From: Lysobacteraceae bacterium
GTDB lineage: Bacteria; Pseudomonadota; Gammaproteobacteria; Xanthomonadales; Xanthomonadaceae
Length of the DNA: 64,000 nt
Assembly: GCA_023954075.1 (NCBI GenBank)
Contig: JAMLIV010000001.1
Location: 62,001-126,000, forward strand
Reading direction: 5' to 3'
Shown piece after piece: positions 44,601-52,951 of this stretch. The notes below the pieces were generated by a model, which saw only the letters and a list, made by a program, of their open reading frames with translations, was not told the DNA's origin and searched no databases. A program made the translations under genes and the position numbers. Positions within the stretch are counted from its first letter, which is position 1, and every line of letters starts with the position of its first letter.

Positions 44601-47600
44601 ACGCTGCCCGACACGCCGAGTCCGTTCGCGCCGGTGCCGGCGCACGAAGAAATCACCAGCGAGGCCCCGGAATTGAGCAGCGCCGTGTCGCTCGAACCGT
44701 GGTCGCAGTTCACATCGGAGGAGATCGCCGCGCCTGTTGTGGACGAGGTGCCGCCCGTGGACGCCGCGGCCGAGGGTCCGGAGACCGTCCTGGACGAAAC
44801 GCTGGACTTCGATGGCCTGGATGTCCAGGCCGATCTCACCAGCGTGGTCAGCATTCCGATGGCTGACGCACCCGCCGACGCGGATGCAGCGGCCGCCGCA
44901 CCGCCAGCCAGCGACGAGTTCCCGGTCTGGAACATCGAAGACATGGCCGCCGCCGAAATCGACGAGCCCGCCGCTGCGGAACCGCCCGCGCCGAGCCTGG
45001 AGGTCGAGGAACTCGCTGCCGGGGAGCCGGCAGCGGGCGAAGCGGTCGAGTGGTCCGAGTTGATCGAGATGCCGTCGGAGCTGCCGGCAACAGCGGAAAT
45101 CGACGCGGGCCTTGAAGTCGTCGAGATGGAGTTCTCCGAACCGGAGTTCGACGTGCCGGAAGAGGCCATGCTGGAATCGGTGAGCCTGGCGGACGAGGCA
45201 GCTGAATCCGGCGATGAGGCCAGTGCCGAGGCCACGACGGCAGAAGCCGCGGAGTCCGCGTCGGCACCCGAAACCGGCGTGGACGATCTGATTCGCCAGT
45301 GGCTGGCGGACGAAGCGGCGGCGCAGGTGCCGGCCGCAGCGAGCACGCCTGGCGTGGACATCGAGACGGTGGACCTCGCCCCGACCGAGGCCAGCGATCC
45401 GGCGCACGCCGGGATCGTGTCCGCGGATGCCTTCTTCGATCATCTGGATGATGAGCCCGCGCCTGAGGTGTCATCGGATACGGTCGATGCGCCGATCCCG
45501 GTGCCCGTCGCCGAAGACGAAGACGTTGACGCCGAGCTTTTGCTCGGGATGCCTGACGGGAATGCCGCCGAACCTGTCGAAGCGACGCAGGTTCCGGGCG
45601 AGGAAATCGCCCCGGAATGGGATGTCGCGCCGGGCGTGCGCGTGCCGGTGCCTTTTGGCGACGAGGCGGCTGCCGCGCCGCTGGATGCGTTTGCCGAGAC
45701 CGGATCGGCCGCGCTGGAGGCGGAAGAGGAATACATCGATGCGCTGATCGACGAGCCGATCTGGGACGGCGCGCAGATCGAGGAACCTGCCGACGCGCTG
45801 GAACCGGAAGCCGCGCCTGCGCAGGCCGATGACCGCGTCGTCGAAGAAGCCGCAGCGCGCGCGGAAAGGACGTCCTCTGCCGATCCGAAGCAGACCATGC
45901 TGGCTGAATGGTTCATCGCCGGTCTCGATACCGCGGACCCGGATCCCGACCAGCCGCTGCGCATTGCGGACATGGACGAGGAACTGCTCGACATCTTCGG
46001 CGAGGAAGCGACCGACATCCTCGACCACTCCGACGGGCTGATGGCACGCCTGCGCGAAACGCCGACCGATCAGGAGCTTGTCGTTGCCCTGCAGCGCGAC
46101 CTGCACACCCTCAAGGGCGGTGCGCGCATGGCGGGTCTGTATGCCATCGGCGACCTCGGGCACGTGATGGAAAGCCTGCTGGAGATCGTGGCGGAAGGGA
46201 AGCGCGCGCTGCCGCGCCACGGCATCGATGTGCTGGAGCTTGCGTTCGATCGACTCAACCGCATGACCGCGCGCGTCGCATCGCGACAGGCCATCGCTTC
46301 GCCCGTGCTCCTGATCCAGCGCGTGGACATGCTGGCGCGCGGCGAGGAACCGGAGCTGGTGCCGGGTGCCGTCGAGGATGCCGCGGTGGCCGTCGAAGCC
46401 CTGGAAGCGGCGCAGCCGCCGATCGCTGCCGATGTCGTGACCGCAACTGAGGTCGAAACCGAAACCGAAACCCCGGCGACCGCGACGGAGTGGACCGCCG
46501 AGGAGGCCGTAGCCGCTCCCAGTGTCGAACTGGCACCCACGGCGCTGGACGAAGAGGACGTCAGCGTTCGCGCGCCGCAGGAGCAGATCCGCATCCGCGC
46601 CGACCTGCTCGACCGCCTGGTCAACTACGCCGGTGAAGTCGCGATCTACCGCGCCCGACTGGAACAGCAGCTGGGCCTGTTCCACGCCAACCTGGCGGAA
46701 ATGGAGCAGACCAACGAGCGTCTGCGCGGCCAGCTGCGCAAGCTGGAAATCGAGACCGAGGCGCAGATCGTCGCGCGCTACCAGCGCGAGGTGGAGGCCG
46801 GCGGCAGGGAGGCGTTCGACCCGCTGGAGCTGGACCGCTTCTCGACCCTGCAGCAGCTTTCCCGCGCGCTGTCCGAGTCTGCCGCCGACCTGGTCAACCT
46901 GCAGGGCACGCTGGAAGACCACACGCGCCAGTACGAGACCCTCCTGCTGCAGCAGTCGCGCGTGAGCTCGGACCTGCAGGAAGGCCTGATGCGCACCCGC
47001 ATGGTGCCGTTCGATTCGCTCGTGCCGCGCATGCGCCGCATCATTCGCCAGACCGCTTCGGAGCTGGGCAAGAAGGCGCAGCTGCGGGTCGAGGGTGCGC
47101 AGGGCGAAATGGACCGCAGCGTGCTCGATCGCATGACCGCGCCGTTGGAGCACATGCTGCGCAACGGGCTCGCCCACGGACTGGAGACGCCGGAGGAGCG
47201 CCGCGCCGTCGGCAAGCCGGAAGAGGGCACGGTCCGCATCGCGGTGCTGCGCGAAGGCTCCGAAGTGGTCATCAAGGTGGCCGATGACGGACGTGGCCTG
47301 GACCGCGATGCGATCCGCCGCAAGGCGATCGAGCGCGGCCTGCTGGCTCCCACCGCCACCATCACCGACCAGGCGCTGTACGCCTTCATCCTGGAGTCCG
47401 GTTTTTCCACCGCATCCACGGTCAGCAAGATCGCCGGCCGCGGCGTCGGCATGGACGTGGTTCACAGCGAAATCCGCCAGCTCGGCGGTTCGCTGACCAT
47501 CGAGTCCGAGCGCGGCAAGGGAACCGTGTTCACGGTGCGGCTGCCCTTCACCCTGGCGGTGACGCAGGCGGTGTTCGTGCAGCAGGGCGAAACCTCCTTC

Positions 47601-48410
47601 GCCGTGCCGATTGCCTCGGTTCAGGGCGTGGCGCGCATCGATCGCAGCGAACTGGACGCACAGCTCGCCACAGGCGCGCCCCGCTTCGTCTACGCGGGCG
47701 AGGACTATGTGATCCATGACCTGGGCCGCCTGCTGGGGCAGGCTCCGGTCCGCGCCGAGGGTAGCCTGCAGGTGCCGCTGCTGCTGGCCCGTTCCGGCGA
47801 CCAGCGCGCCGCGATCTGCGTGGATCACGTCATCGGCAGCCGCGAGATCGTGGTCAAGCCGGTGGGTGCCCAGGTCAGTTCGATTCCCGGCATCTTCGGT
47901 GCCACCATCATGGGCGATGGCCGCGTCATCGTGATTCTCGACGTCGCGCCGCTGGTGCGTCGCTACACCGCCATGCACCTCGACGGTGGGGTGGTCGAAG
48001 CGGCACCGGCCGCACCCGTCAGCCGCGTTCCGCTGGTCATGGTGGTGGACGACTCGATCACGATGCGCAAGGTCACCGGCCGCGTGCTGGAGCGCCATGG
48101 CTACGAGGTGCTCACCGCGAAGGACGGCGTCGACGCCATCGAGAAACTGACCGAACGGGTGCCGGACGTGATGCTGCTCGACATCGAGATGCCGCGCATG
48201 GACGGCTACGAGCTGGCGACGCACATCCGCAACGATGTGCGCCTGCGCGGCATCCCGATCATCATGATCACCTCGCGCACCGGCGAAAAGCATCGCCAGC
48301 GCGCGTTCGAGATCGGCGTTGATCGCTACCTCGGCAAGCCGTACCAAGAGGCGGACCTGATGCGCAATGTGGACGAAATCCTGAAGGTGCACCGTGGCGA
48401 TCTCGGCTGA
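41619..48410 (+). CDS. chpA: ChpA, hybrid CheA-type histidine kinase of the Pil-Chp system
   Basis: A 2263-residue kinase that phosphorylates PilG and its own receiver. Hpt-like modules with a His are at residues 51 (YLHQVQGTLRM), 718 (FHTLKGSGRL), 915 (VHTMNGAFAM) and 1496 (LHTLKGGARM); helical modules near 310-390 and 440-520 look like degenerate Hpts without His. Acidic Ala/Glu/Asp-rich linkers fill about 570-670, 800-880 and 1000-1450. The kinase core follows: dimerisation from 1650, HMLRNGLAHGLETPEE, VADDGRGLD and GRGVGMDVV, a CheW-like domain (about 1985-2115) and a receiver with Asp2188 in LLDIEMPRMDGYE. It overlaps pilK and cheB. Confidence 0.96.
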   Translation: MRPQDDIDFTTLAWVKGELDETLKQARQALEAYVEDPSDVSQMRFCATYLHQVQGTLRMVELYGAAMVTEEMESLAGALLDGQIADRDEAYSVLMRGIMQLPDYLERLQTGHKDIPIVLLPLLNDLRTARGEKGLSEIALFTPNLGRELPVGAGGPAQPLPEAELRARAEPLRAQFQLALLKWFRNDDVDGNLARLTDTLDKLIAQTAELEARRLFWVAAGVLEALRAKAFEPSLQLKQTIGKVEREIKRLADSGERSFRTDPPHELTRNLLYFVAHAPTEHGRIGEMREVFGLEDLLPSEEEVEHARSSLTGHNRSLLDTVAGAIKDDLLRVKDALDLHLRNPEAEAAQLANQVEVLERVSDTLGMLGLGVARRVVQEQRDAVRAITDGSRAADESALLDIAGALLYVEASLDDQVQHLGGVPTGERAEAATRLPAIETRRVMQALVKEAQVNFTRAKDCFVGYIESSWDAAQLEAAPDLLSQVAGVLRIVELLEPAGYLEAIAQFTRRELLEKRLVPDVAQMETLADALASLEYFLEAQAEQRPGRDRILLTAHGSLEKLGYWPVPEVAVAAPQDAIEPSPRDSAPEPVSDAIVPAVPDARVSEDDVAASPARDDADTVEVQPIAPMPDAATPADAASGKVPPAPAPVPAEVASEPESGPITGGFEAASEEIDEEIREVFVEEVQEEIENLGQLLPIWMQAPGDLDQLKSIRRVFHTLKGSGRLVGALTLGEFAWKIENMLNRVLDHTISATPAVTSLVEAAFDVLPEIHAALRGERSVRTDLDAIKSVADRLAAGEQVHYVPTPVAPPAMPEPTHEDVPAVSEVDATAVSGVTGPPVAGAQDAIAPPQEEISAEAAFESIEEARDDRIEVATIDPVLFEILQPEVSGHLDTIEAWLAQPAQPLDEAVVRAVHTMNGAFAMTELPLVTEITSPLEHYLKRALSNGLTLSEQGRAVLMDSTRALRQVLVELEARPPRLTSLRELAARLSIERDTLPDTPSPFAPVPAHEEITSEAPELSSAVSLEPWSQFTSEEIAAPVVDEVPPVDAAAEGPETVLDETLDFDGLDVQADLTSVVSIPMADAPADADAAAAAPPASDEFPVWNIEDMAAAEIDEPAAAEPPAPSLEVEELAAGEPAAGEAVEWSELIEMPSELPATAEIDAGLEVVEMEFSEPEFDVPEEAMLESVSLADEAAESGDEASAEATTAEAAESASAPETGVDDLIRQWLADEAAAQVPAAASTPGVDIETVDLAPTEASDPAHAGIVSADAFFDHLDDEPAPEVSSDTVDAPIPVPVAEDEDVDAELLLGMPDGNAAEPVEATQVPGEEIAPEWDVAPGVRVPVPFGDEAAAAPLDAFAETGSAALEAEEEYIDALIDEPIWDGAQIEEPADALEPEAAPAQADDRVVEEAAARAERTSSADPKQTMLAEWFIAGLDTADPDPDQPLRIADMDEELLDIFGEEATDILDHSDGLMARLRETPTDQELVVALQRDLHTLKGGARMAGLYAIGDLGHVMESLLEIVAEGKRALPRHGIDVLELAFDRLNRMTARVASRQAIASPVLLIQRVDMLARGEEPELVPGAVEDAAVAVEALEAAQPPIAADVVTATEVETETETPATATEWTAEEAVAAPSVELAPTALDEEDVSVRAPQEQIRIRADLLDRLVNYAGEVAIYRARLEQQLGLFHANLAEMEQTNERLRGQLRKLEIETEAQIVARYQREVEAGGREAFDPLELDRFSTLQQLSRALSESAADLVNLQGTLEDHTRQYETLLLQQSRVSSDLQEGLMRTRMVPFDSLVPRMRRIIRQTASELGKKAQLRVEGAQGEMDRSVLDRMTAPLEHMLRNGLAHGLETPEERRAVGKPEEGTVRIAVLREGSEVVIKVADDGRGLDRDAIRRKAIERGLLAPTATITDQALYAFILESGFSTASTVSKIAGRGVGMDVVHSEIRQLGGSLTIESERGKGTVFTVRLPFTLAVTQAVFVQQGETSFAVPIASVQGVARIDRSELDAQLATGAPRFVYAGEDYVIHDLGRLLGQAPVRAEGSLQVPLLLARSGDQRAAICVDHVIGSREIVVKPVGAQVSSIPGIFGATIMGDGRVIVILDVAPLVRRYTAMHLDGGVVEAAPAAPVSRVPLVMVVDDSITMRKVTGRVLERHGYEVLTAKDGVDAIEKLTERVPDVMLLDIEMPRMDGYELATHIRNDVRLRGIPIIMITSRTGEKHRQRAFEIGVDRYLGKPYQEADLMRNVDEILKVHRGDLG

Positions 48411-50475
48411 GTCCTGCCGGGTCGCTCTCCTGGGCCGGGATGACGGCGCGCGCCGCCAGCTGCGCGATGCGCTGCAGGAGCTCGGTGCCTCCATCGCCTT
48501 CGAGGGTGAGCCTTCCGCCGCGCCCGGTCCGAGCGCGCTGGGCGGCGCACTCAACGTGGTGATTGTCAACCTGGAGGAAGGGCTGGACGACACCCTGGAC
48601 CACCTGCAGGCCGTGCTCGACGACCCCGAAATCAACGTCGTGTTCAACGACGCGGATGTCAGTCGCTCGCTGGAAGGCTGGGATCTGGCGCGCTGGGCGC
48701 GGCATCTTGCCGCCAAGGTCCTGGGTCACGGCGAAACCATGCCGCCCGTGCCGGAAGGGGCCGGGCGCCTGCGCGAGCCCGTGTCGCTTTTCCCCGATCC
48801 CGGTGCCGTTCCGACACCGGCCGAGCTGGTCCCCGAGCCGGACGTGACCCCTTTCATCGACGAGGCCCTCGACATCTCCGGAACGGTTCCCGTTGATGCG
48901 CTGCCCGAGGTGCCGGAGCTTTCGCGTGCCGATACCGGGGAATTCAGCGAGGAATTCACCGCAGCGCCGGCGGGTGCGCGCGAGCCGCCGCAGGGCGCGG
49001 GCGCGGCGCTGGACATTGATTTCGACCTGCTTTCAGACGCCCTGAGCCTGGCGGATGCGCCCGCGCCCGAGCTGCTTGCGCCCACGCCTGGCGCGGTCGA
49101 TGCGGCGGTGCTGGCGGATGAAGCCTTGGGCGACGCGCAGATCGAACGGGCGCTCGCTCTCGATGCCGAGGCACCGGCGCGCGAGACTTCGTCGCCCGAC
49201 GCCGAGATGGTGCTCGCCGCGACCGAAGAGCTCGCGGAGTTCAACTGGGATTTCGGTGAGGAAGCGCCGTCGGACGCGCCTGCTCCGGCCGTCGGGCAGG
49301 ACGGCTCCCGATCCGATGGAACAGGCGATCGGGGCGGCCCGGAACATTCCGGGAGCATTGAATTCGCCGATCCGGCCTCCCGGGAATCCACGGCGCAGGA
49401 AGATGCGGCGGCACCCGGGATGGGCTTCGATGCCGAAGCTTGGAGCCTGGACGACGGCGCAGGCGAGAACGACGCGGATTCGGCCGGCGCGCTGGACGAC
49501 GAGGTTGCGGCCCTTGCGGCGCAGCTGGATGCATTCGAGACCACGGACAACGGAGCCGCCTTGGAGGAGCTGGATTTTTCCGCCTTCGATGCGCCTGCCG
49601 GCATCGACGCGTCTGCGCCGGTCGCGGCGGCGAATGCGGAACCGGCGAGCGCCGCGCGTGTGCCGGTCGCCGGTGGTGGACTGGAGCTGGCGCTGGCATC
49701 GCTGGACGAGGGGGTCACGCTGGCCGAATCGGACTCCGCCACCGGAGCCGAGGCAAAGCCGACCTATGATTTCGGCGATCTCGACAAGTTCAGCCTGGAA
49801 CCGATCGAAGAGGAAGAGGTTGATCCGCTGATGGTCGCCATGGGTCTCGTGGAGGCTCCCGCCAGCGCGGTGGACACCGCGACGGCCGCTACCGCAGCCG
49901 ATGCCAGCCCGCTCGGCCACGTGTTCGTCCTGGGAGCTTCGATCGGCGGGCCGGATGCCGTGCGAATCTTCCTGTCCGAGCTTCCGGCCAATCTGCCGGC
50001 GGTATTCCTGCTGGTGCAGCACCTGGAGTCGGGCTATTTCGAACGCCTCGCCCAGCAGTTGCAGAAGGCCTCCGCGCTGCTGGTCCGGATCGCATCGGCA
50101 GCAGTGCCCGCGAAGAAGGGCGAGGTGCTCGTCATTCCCGCGACCGAGCACGTCGTGCTGGAAGCCGACGGCAGCGTGGTCGCCCGTCCGCACGAAAAAC
50201 CGCCGCGCTACACGCCGTCGATCGACACCGTGTTGCAGGACGTGGCCGATCGCTTCGGCAGCAAGGCCACGGCCATCATCTTCAGCGGCATGGCGGGCGA
50301 CGCCGTGGAAGGTGCGGCCTACCTCACCACCAAGGGCGGTGAGGTCTGGGCACAGGATCCGGAGTCCTGCGTGGTCAGTTCGATGGTGGACGGTGCGCGC
50401 GCCCGCGGCGTGGTCGAATTCACCGGTTCGCCGCGCGAGCTGGCACAGCGTTGCGTTGCGCGCGTGGCGCGCTGA
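48394..50475 (+). CDS. chpB: CheB-type methylesterase (ChpB) with degenerate receiver and long acidic linker
   Basis: A 693-residue protein. The C-terminal domain (about 507-690) is a CheB methylesterase with catalytic Ser516 (LGASIGGPDAV), His543 (LVQHLESGYF) and Asp636 (FSGMAGDAVEG). The N-terminal 110 residues have receiver-like strand order (CRVALLGRDDGARRQLRDAL; NVVIVNLEEGLDD) but the residue at the phosphoacceptor site is Asn, so it should not be phosphorylated in the normal way. Residues about 115-505 are an Ala/Asp/Glu/Pro-rich linker with little predicted fold. Pseudomonas ChpB is about half this length. Starts at GTG inside the end of chpA. Confidence 0.9.
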   Translation: MAISAESCRVALLGRDDGARRQLRDALQELGASIAFEGEPSAAPGPSALGGALNVVIVNLEEGLDDTLDHLQAVLDDPEINVVFNDADVSRSLEGWDLARWARHLAAKVLGHGETMPPVPEGAGRLREPVSLFPDPGAVPTPAELVPEPDVTPFIDEALDISGTVPVDALPEVPELSRADTGEFSEEFTAAPAGAREPPQGAGAALDIDFDLLSDALSLADAPAPELLAPTPGAVDAAVLADEALGDAQIERALALDAEAPARETSSPDAEMVLAATEELAEFNWDFGEEAPSDAPAPAVGQDGSRSDGTGDRGGPEHSGSIEFADPASRESTAQEDAAAPGMGFDAEAWSLDDGAGENDADSAGALDDEVAALAAQLDAFETTDNGAALEELDFSAFDAPAGIDASAPVAAANAEPASAARVPVAGGGLELALASLDEGVTLAESDSATGAEAKPTYDFGDLDKFSLEPIEEEEVDPLMVAMGLVEAPASAVDTATAATAADASPLGHVFVLGASIGGPDAVRIFLSELPANLPAVFLLVQHLESGYFERLAQQLQKASALLVRIASAAVPAKKGEVLVIPATEHVVLEADGSVVARPHEKPPRYTPSIDTVLQDVADRFGSKATAIIFSGMAGDAVEGAAYLTTKGGEVWAQDPESCVVSSMVDGARARGVVEFTGSPRELAQRCVARVAR

Positions 50476-50488
50476 GGGAGTTGCAGGG

Positions 50489-50968
50489 ATGAGCACCGTA
50501 GTCTCGCAGGACATCCGAGGCGTCATGATCGCCGTCACCGGCGCACGGGCACTGCTGCCCAACGCGACAGTGGCCGAGGTGATCACCTATTCGCCGCCCG
50601 ACCCGGTGGACGGTGCACCGGCCTGGATGCTGGGTCGCATTCGCTGGCGCGGCTGGCGCCTGCCGGTCATCTCCTATGCCCGCATGATCGGTTCGGCCGA
50701 GCACGAGAGCGAATTCGGTGCCAAGGTCGTGGTGCTCAAGGCCCTGGGCGGCAATCCGCGCCATTCATACTTTGCCATGCTGACCCAGGGCTTCCCGCGC
50801 CTGGTCACGGTATCGCACGATGCGCTGGCGCGTGACAGCGGTGATGACGATGCGCCCGCAGAAGGCGTGCTGATGCGCGTCATGCTGCGCGACGAAGAGG
50901 CGGTCATCCCGGATCTGGCGGCCATCGAAGCGCGCATTGCCGAGATCGATTCGACCGCGGTGGCCTGA
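50489..50968 (+). CDS. chpC: CheW-like protein ChpC
   Basis: A 159-residue CheW-domain protein at the end of the Pil-Chp operon, 13 bases after the cheB stop with GCAGGG ahead of the ATG. The fold is visible in IRGVMIAVTGARALLPNATV, the WMLGRIRWRGWRLPVISYAR strand pair and GAKVVVLKALG. ChpC is thought to connect additional receptors to ChpA. Position and length match Pseudomonas chpC. Confidence 0.88.
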   Translation: MSTVVSQDIRGVMIAVTGARALLPNATVAEVITYSPPDPVDGAPAWMLGRIRWRGWRLPVISYARMIGSAEHESEFGAKVVVLKALGGNPRHSYFAMLTQGFPRLVTVSHDALARDSGDDDAPAEGVLMRVMLRDEEAVIPDLAAIEARIAEIDSTAVA

Positions 50969-51053
50969 GTCCAGCCCGTCTCGTCGGGCGGTGTGCCGGA
51001 TTTTCGCGTCCGCCCATCGCCCGAGCGACATTCGCGCAGCGGCGTGATCCCCA

Positions 51054-51824
51054 TCAGAAATCCCCGTACAGCGCCTGCATCGCGGCCAGCAGGGCCAGTC
51101 CCGCGGTTTCGGTCCGCAGCACGCGCGGCCCGAGCCTGATGCCGATCGCGCCGCTGGCGCGCAGCAGCGCCAGATCCCGCTCGCCCAGCCCGCCTTCCGG
51201 CCCGATGACGAAGCAGGCACCGGCGCGTGCGGCCTCCGGCAGGTCGCGCAGCGTCGTTTCCGCATCCGGATCCAGGTAGAACAGCGGCAGGCGCTGGTCG
51301 GGCGAATCGCTGCGCGCATCCAGCCCTGGCGCGGGCGCGCCGACGAGCCAGTTCGCCAGCGTCGCCACCGGCCCCAGCGCCGGCAGGCGCGCGCGGCCGC
51401 ACTGTTCGCAGGCCGCGGCAAGGATGCCTTGCCAGTGCGCGCGACGCTTCTCGCCGCGCTCTGCGTCGAGCCTGACTTCGGTGCGCTCGGTGACGAGCGG
51501 CACGATGCCTGCCGCGCCCAGTTCCGCAGCCTTCTGCAGCACGAAATCCATCTTTTCCCCGCGCGCCACGGCCTGGGCCAGCACCAGCGTCAGCGGCGAC
51601 TCGCTGTCGACGCGGCGCGCCGCGATGACCTCGGCGCTGGCACCGCGCCTGTCGACCTGCGCCAGCTCCGCTTCGTAGTCGTGCCCGTCACCGTTGAACA
51701 GCGCGAAGCGCGCGCCCGGCCCCAGCCGCAGCGCGCGGGTGAGGTGGGCGGCGGCGGTATCGGGCAGCGCGAGGATGGCACCGGGCGAGAGCGGTGCGTC
51801 GATGAAGCAGCGGGTCAGGCGCAT
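51054..51824 (-). CDS. rsmE: 16S rRNA (uracil1498-N3)-methyltransferase RsmE
   Basis: A 256-residue SPOUT-class methyltransferase. The N-terminal PUA-like part (RLTRCFIDAPLSPGAILALP; HLTRALRLGPGARFALFNGD) and the C-terminal knot motifs FVIGPEGGLGERDLALLRAS and IRLGPRVLRTETAGLALLAA are complete. ATG 51824 matches the family start. It is divergent from the gsp operon and convergent with chpC. Confidence 0.96.
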   Translation of the reverse strand: MRLTRCFIDAPLSPGAILALPDTAAAHLTRALRLGPGARFALFNGDGHDYEAELAQVDRRGASAEVIAARRVDSESPLTLVLAQAVARGEKMDFVLQKAAELGAAGIVPLVTERTEVRLDAERGEKRRAHWQGILAAACEQCGRARLPALGPVATLANWLVGAPAPGLDARSDSPDQRLPLFYLDPDAETTLRDLPEAARAGACFVIGPEGGLGERDLALLRASGAIGIRLGPRVLRTETAGLALLAAMQALYGDF

Positions 51825-51891
51825 GGTGCGCGTCCTTCGGAATCCATGCCGACATGATGCCTGCCGGGCGACGCTGCTTGCCACGGTCGGC

Positions 51892-51897
51892 TAGAAT
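51892..51897 (+). promoter_or_regulatory. TAGAAT -10-like element upstream of gspG
   Basis: TAGAAT in the context CGGCTAGAATCCGGG lies 32 bases before the gspG ATG in the gap from the divergent rsmE. The hexamer matches the -10 consensus at four to five positions; no good -35 is present at the usual spacing. Confidence 0.4.
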
Positions 51898-51929
51898 CCG
51901 GGCGAACGCACGCCGGCCAGGGTTACGCC

Positions 51930-52397
51930 ATGCTTCCGATTCGCCGCTCCACCGCATCACGCCGCACCCGCGCCGAGTCGCGCATGCGCGGCTTCACCCT
52001 GATCGAGGTGCTCGTGGTCGTCGTGATCCTCGGCATCCTGGCGGCCTTCGTGGTGCCCAAGTTCTTCGACAAGCCCGGCGAGGCGCGCCAGGTGAAGGCG
52101 CGCGCCGACATCCAGGCGCTGTCCACCGCGCTCAACATGTATCGCCTCGACAACTTCACCTACCCCAGCACCAACCAGGGACTGGAGGCGCTGGTGAGCC
52201 AGCCCGGCGGCCTGCCCGAGGCGCGCAACTGGAAGGCCGGCGGCTACATCGACCGCCTGCCCAAGGATCCGTGGGGACGCGACTATGCGTACCTGAGCCC
52301 CGGCCAGCGCGGCGATTTCGACCTGTATTCGCTGGGGGCCGACGGCCAGCCCGGCGGCGAGGGCGAGAATGCCGATATCGCCAGCTGGGACAACTGA
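51930..52397 (+). CDS. gspG: Type II secretion major pseudopilin GspG
   Basis: A 155-residue prepilin-like protein forming the shaft of the type II secretion pseudopilus. Cleavage is expected after Gly21 in MRG|FTLIEVLVVVVILGIL, with Glu at mature position 5. The mature part has the GspG features AFVVPKFFDKPGEARQVKAR, DIQALSTALNMYRLDNFTYP, STNQGLEALV and PKDPWGRDYAYLSPG (calcium-site loop). A shorter start at the internal Met19 would leave a 3-residue leader and is less likely. Confidence 0.96.
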   Translation: MLPIRRSTASRRTRAESRMRGFTLIEVLVVVVILGILAAFVVPKFFDKPGEARQVKARADIQALSTALNMYRLDNFTYPSTNQGLEALVSQPGGLPEARNWKAGGYIDRLPKDPWGRDYAYLSPGQRGDFDLYSLGADGQPGGEGENADIASWDN

Positions 52398-52935
52398 TTC
52401 GACCCACGCGCGACGCGCGCCCGTGCCCGCGCACGGGTCGACCGGTTTTTCGCTGATCGAAATCCTCGTGGTGCTGGTGATCGTCGGCATCGCGGTGACG
52501 GGCGCGGTCCTGTCGATCGGCGGCAGCGGCGAGCGCGAGGTGGAAAACGCCGCGCGCCGGGCCGAGCGGCTGGTGCGGCTGGCCTGCGAGCGCGCCGTCA
52601 TCGGCGGGCGCGACATCGGGTTTGACGCGGTGCGTGACGGCCTGCGCTTCGGCTACGTCGAGATCGACGGCTGGCGGCCCTTGGGCGAGGGCGGCGCCGA
52701 CGAGCTGCGCGCCCGGCCGCTCGGACGCGAGCTGCTGATTTCGGCCCAGCGCGACGGCCTCGATCTGGTGCTTGGCGACGAGCCCGGGCGCGAGCCGAGC
52801 TTCGGCTGTTTCTCGTCCGGTGAGCTGACCCCGTTCGTGCTGCGCATCGATCGCGCCGACGTGGCGCAGCCCTGGCAGCTTCAGGGCGCACTCGACGGCA
52901 CGCTGACCCTGATCCGGGTGCGCCGTGATCGCTGA
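52369..52935 (+). CDS. gspH: Type II secretion minor pseudopilin GspH
   Basis: A 188-residue minor pseudopilin with cleavage site STG|FSLIEILVVLVIVGI and Glu at position 5. The C-terminal part (ADELRARPLGRELLISAQRD; SFGCFSSGELTPFVLRIDR) fits GspH. From ATG 52369 the leader would be 26 residues and the gene overlaps gspG by 29 bases. A GTG at 52423 gives a more usual 8-residue leader with a 25-base gap, so the start is uncertain. Confidence 0.9.
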   Translation: MPISPAGTTDSTHARRAPVPAHGSTGFSLIEILVVLVIVGIAVTGAVLSIGGSGEREVENAARRAERLVRLACERAVIGGRDIGFDAVRDGLRFGYVEIDGWRPLGEGGADELRARPLGRELLISAQRDGLDLVLGDEPGREPSFGCFSSGELTPFVLRIDRADVAQPWQLQGALDGTLTLIRVRRDR

Positions 52936-52951
52936 AGCGCGTCCGCGCGAT

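Noticed and set aside
42096..48716. Two long minus-strand open frames (over 1000 codons each) opposite chpA
   Set aside because: Shadows of the Ala/Glu/Asp-rich chpA linkers; no recognisable domain and no ribosome binding site or promoter that I could support.
50969..51053. GCCCG-TCTCGT-CGGGC stem between chpC and rsmE as a bidirectional terminator
   Set aside because: Only five base pairs and no adjacent T-run on either strand; too weak to annotate.
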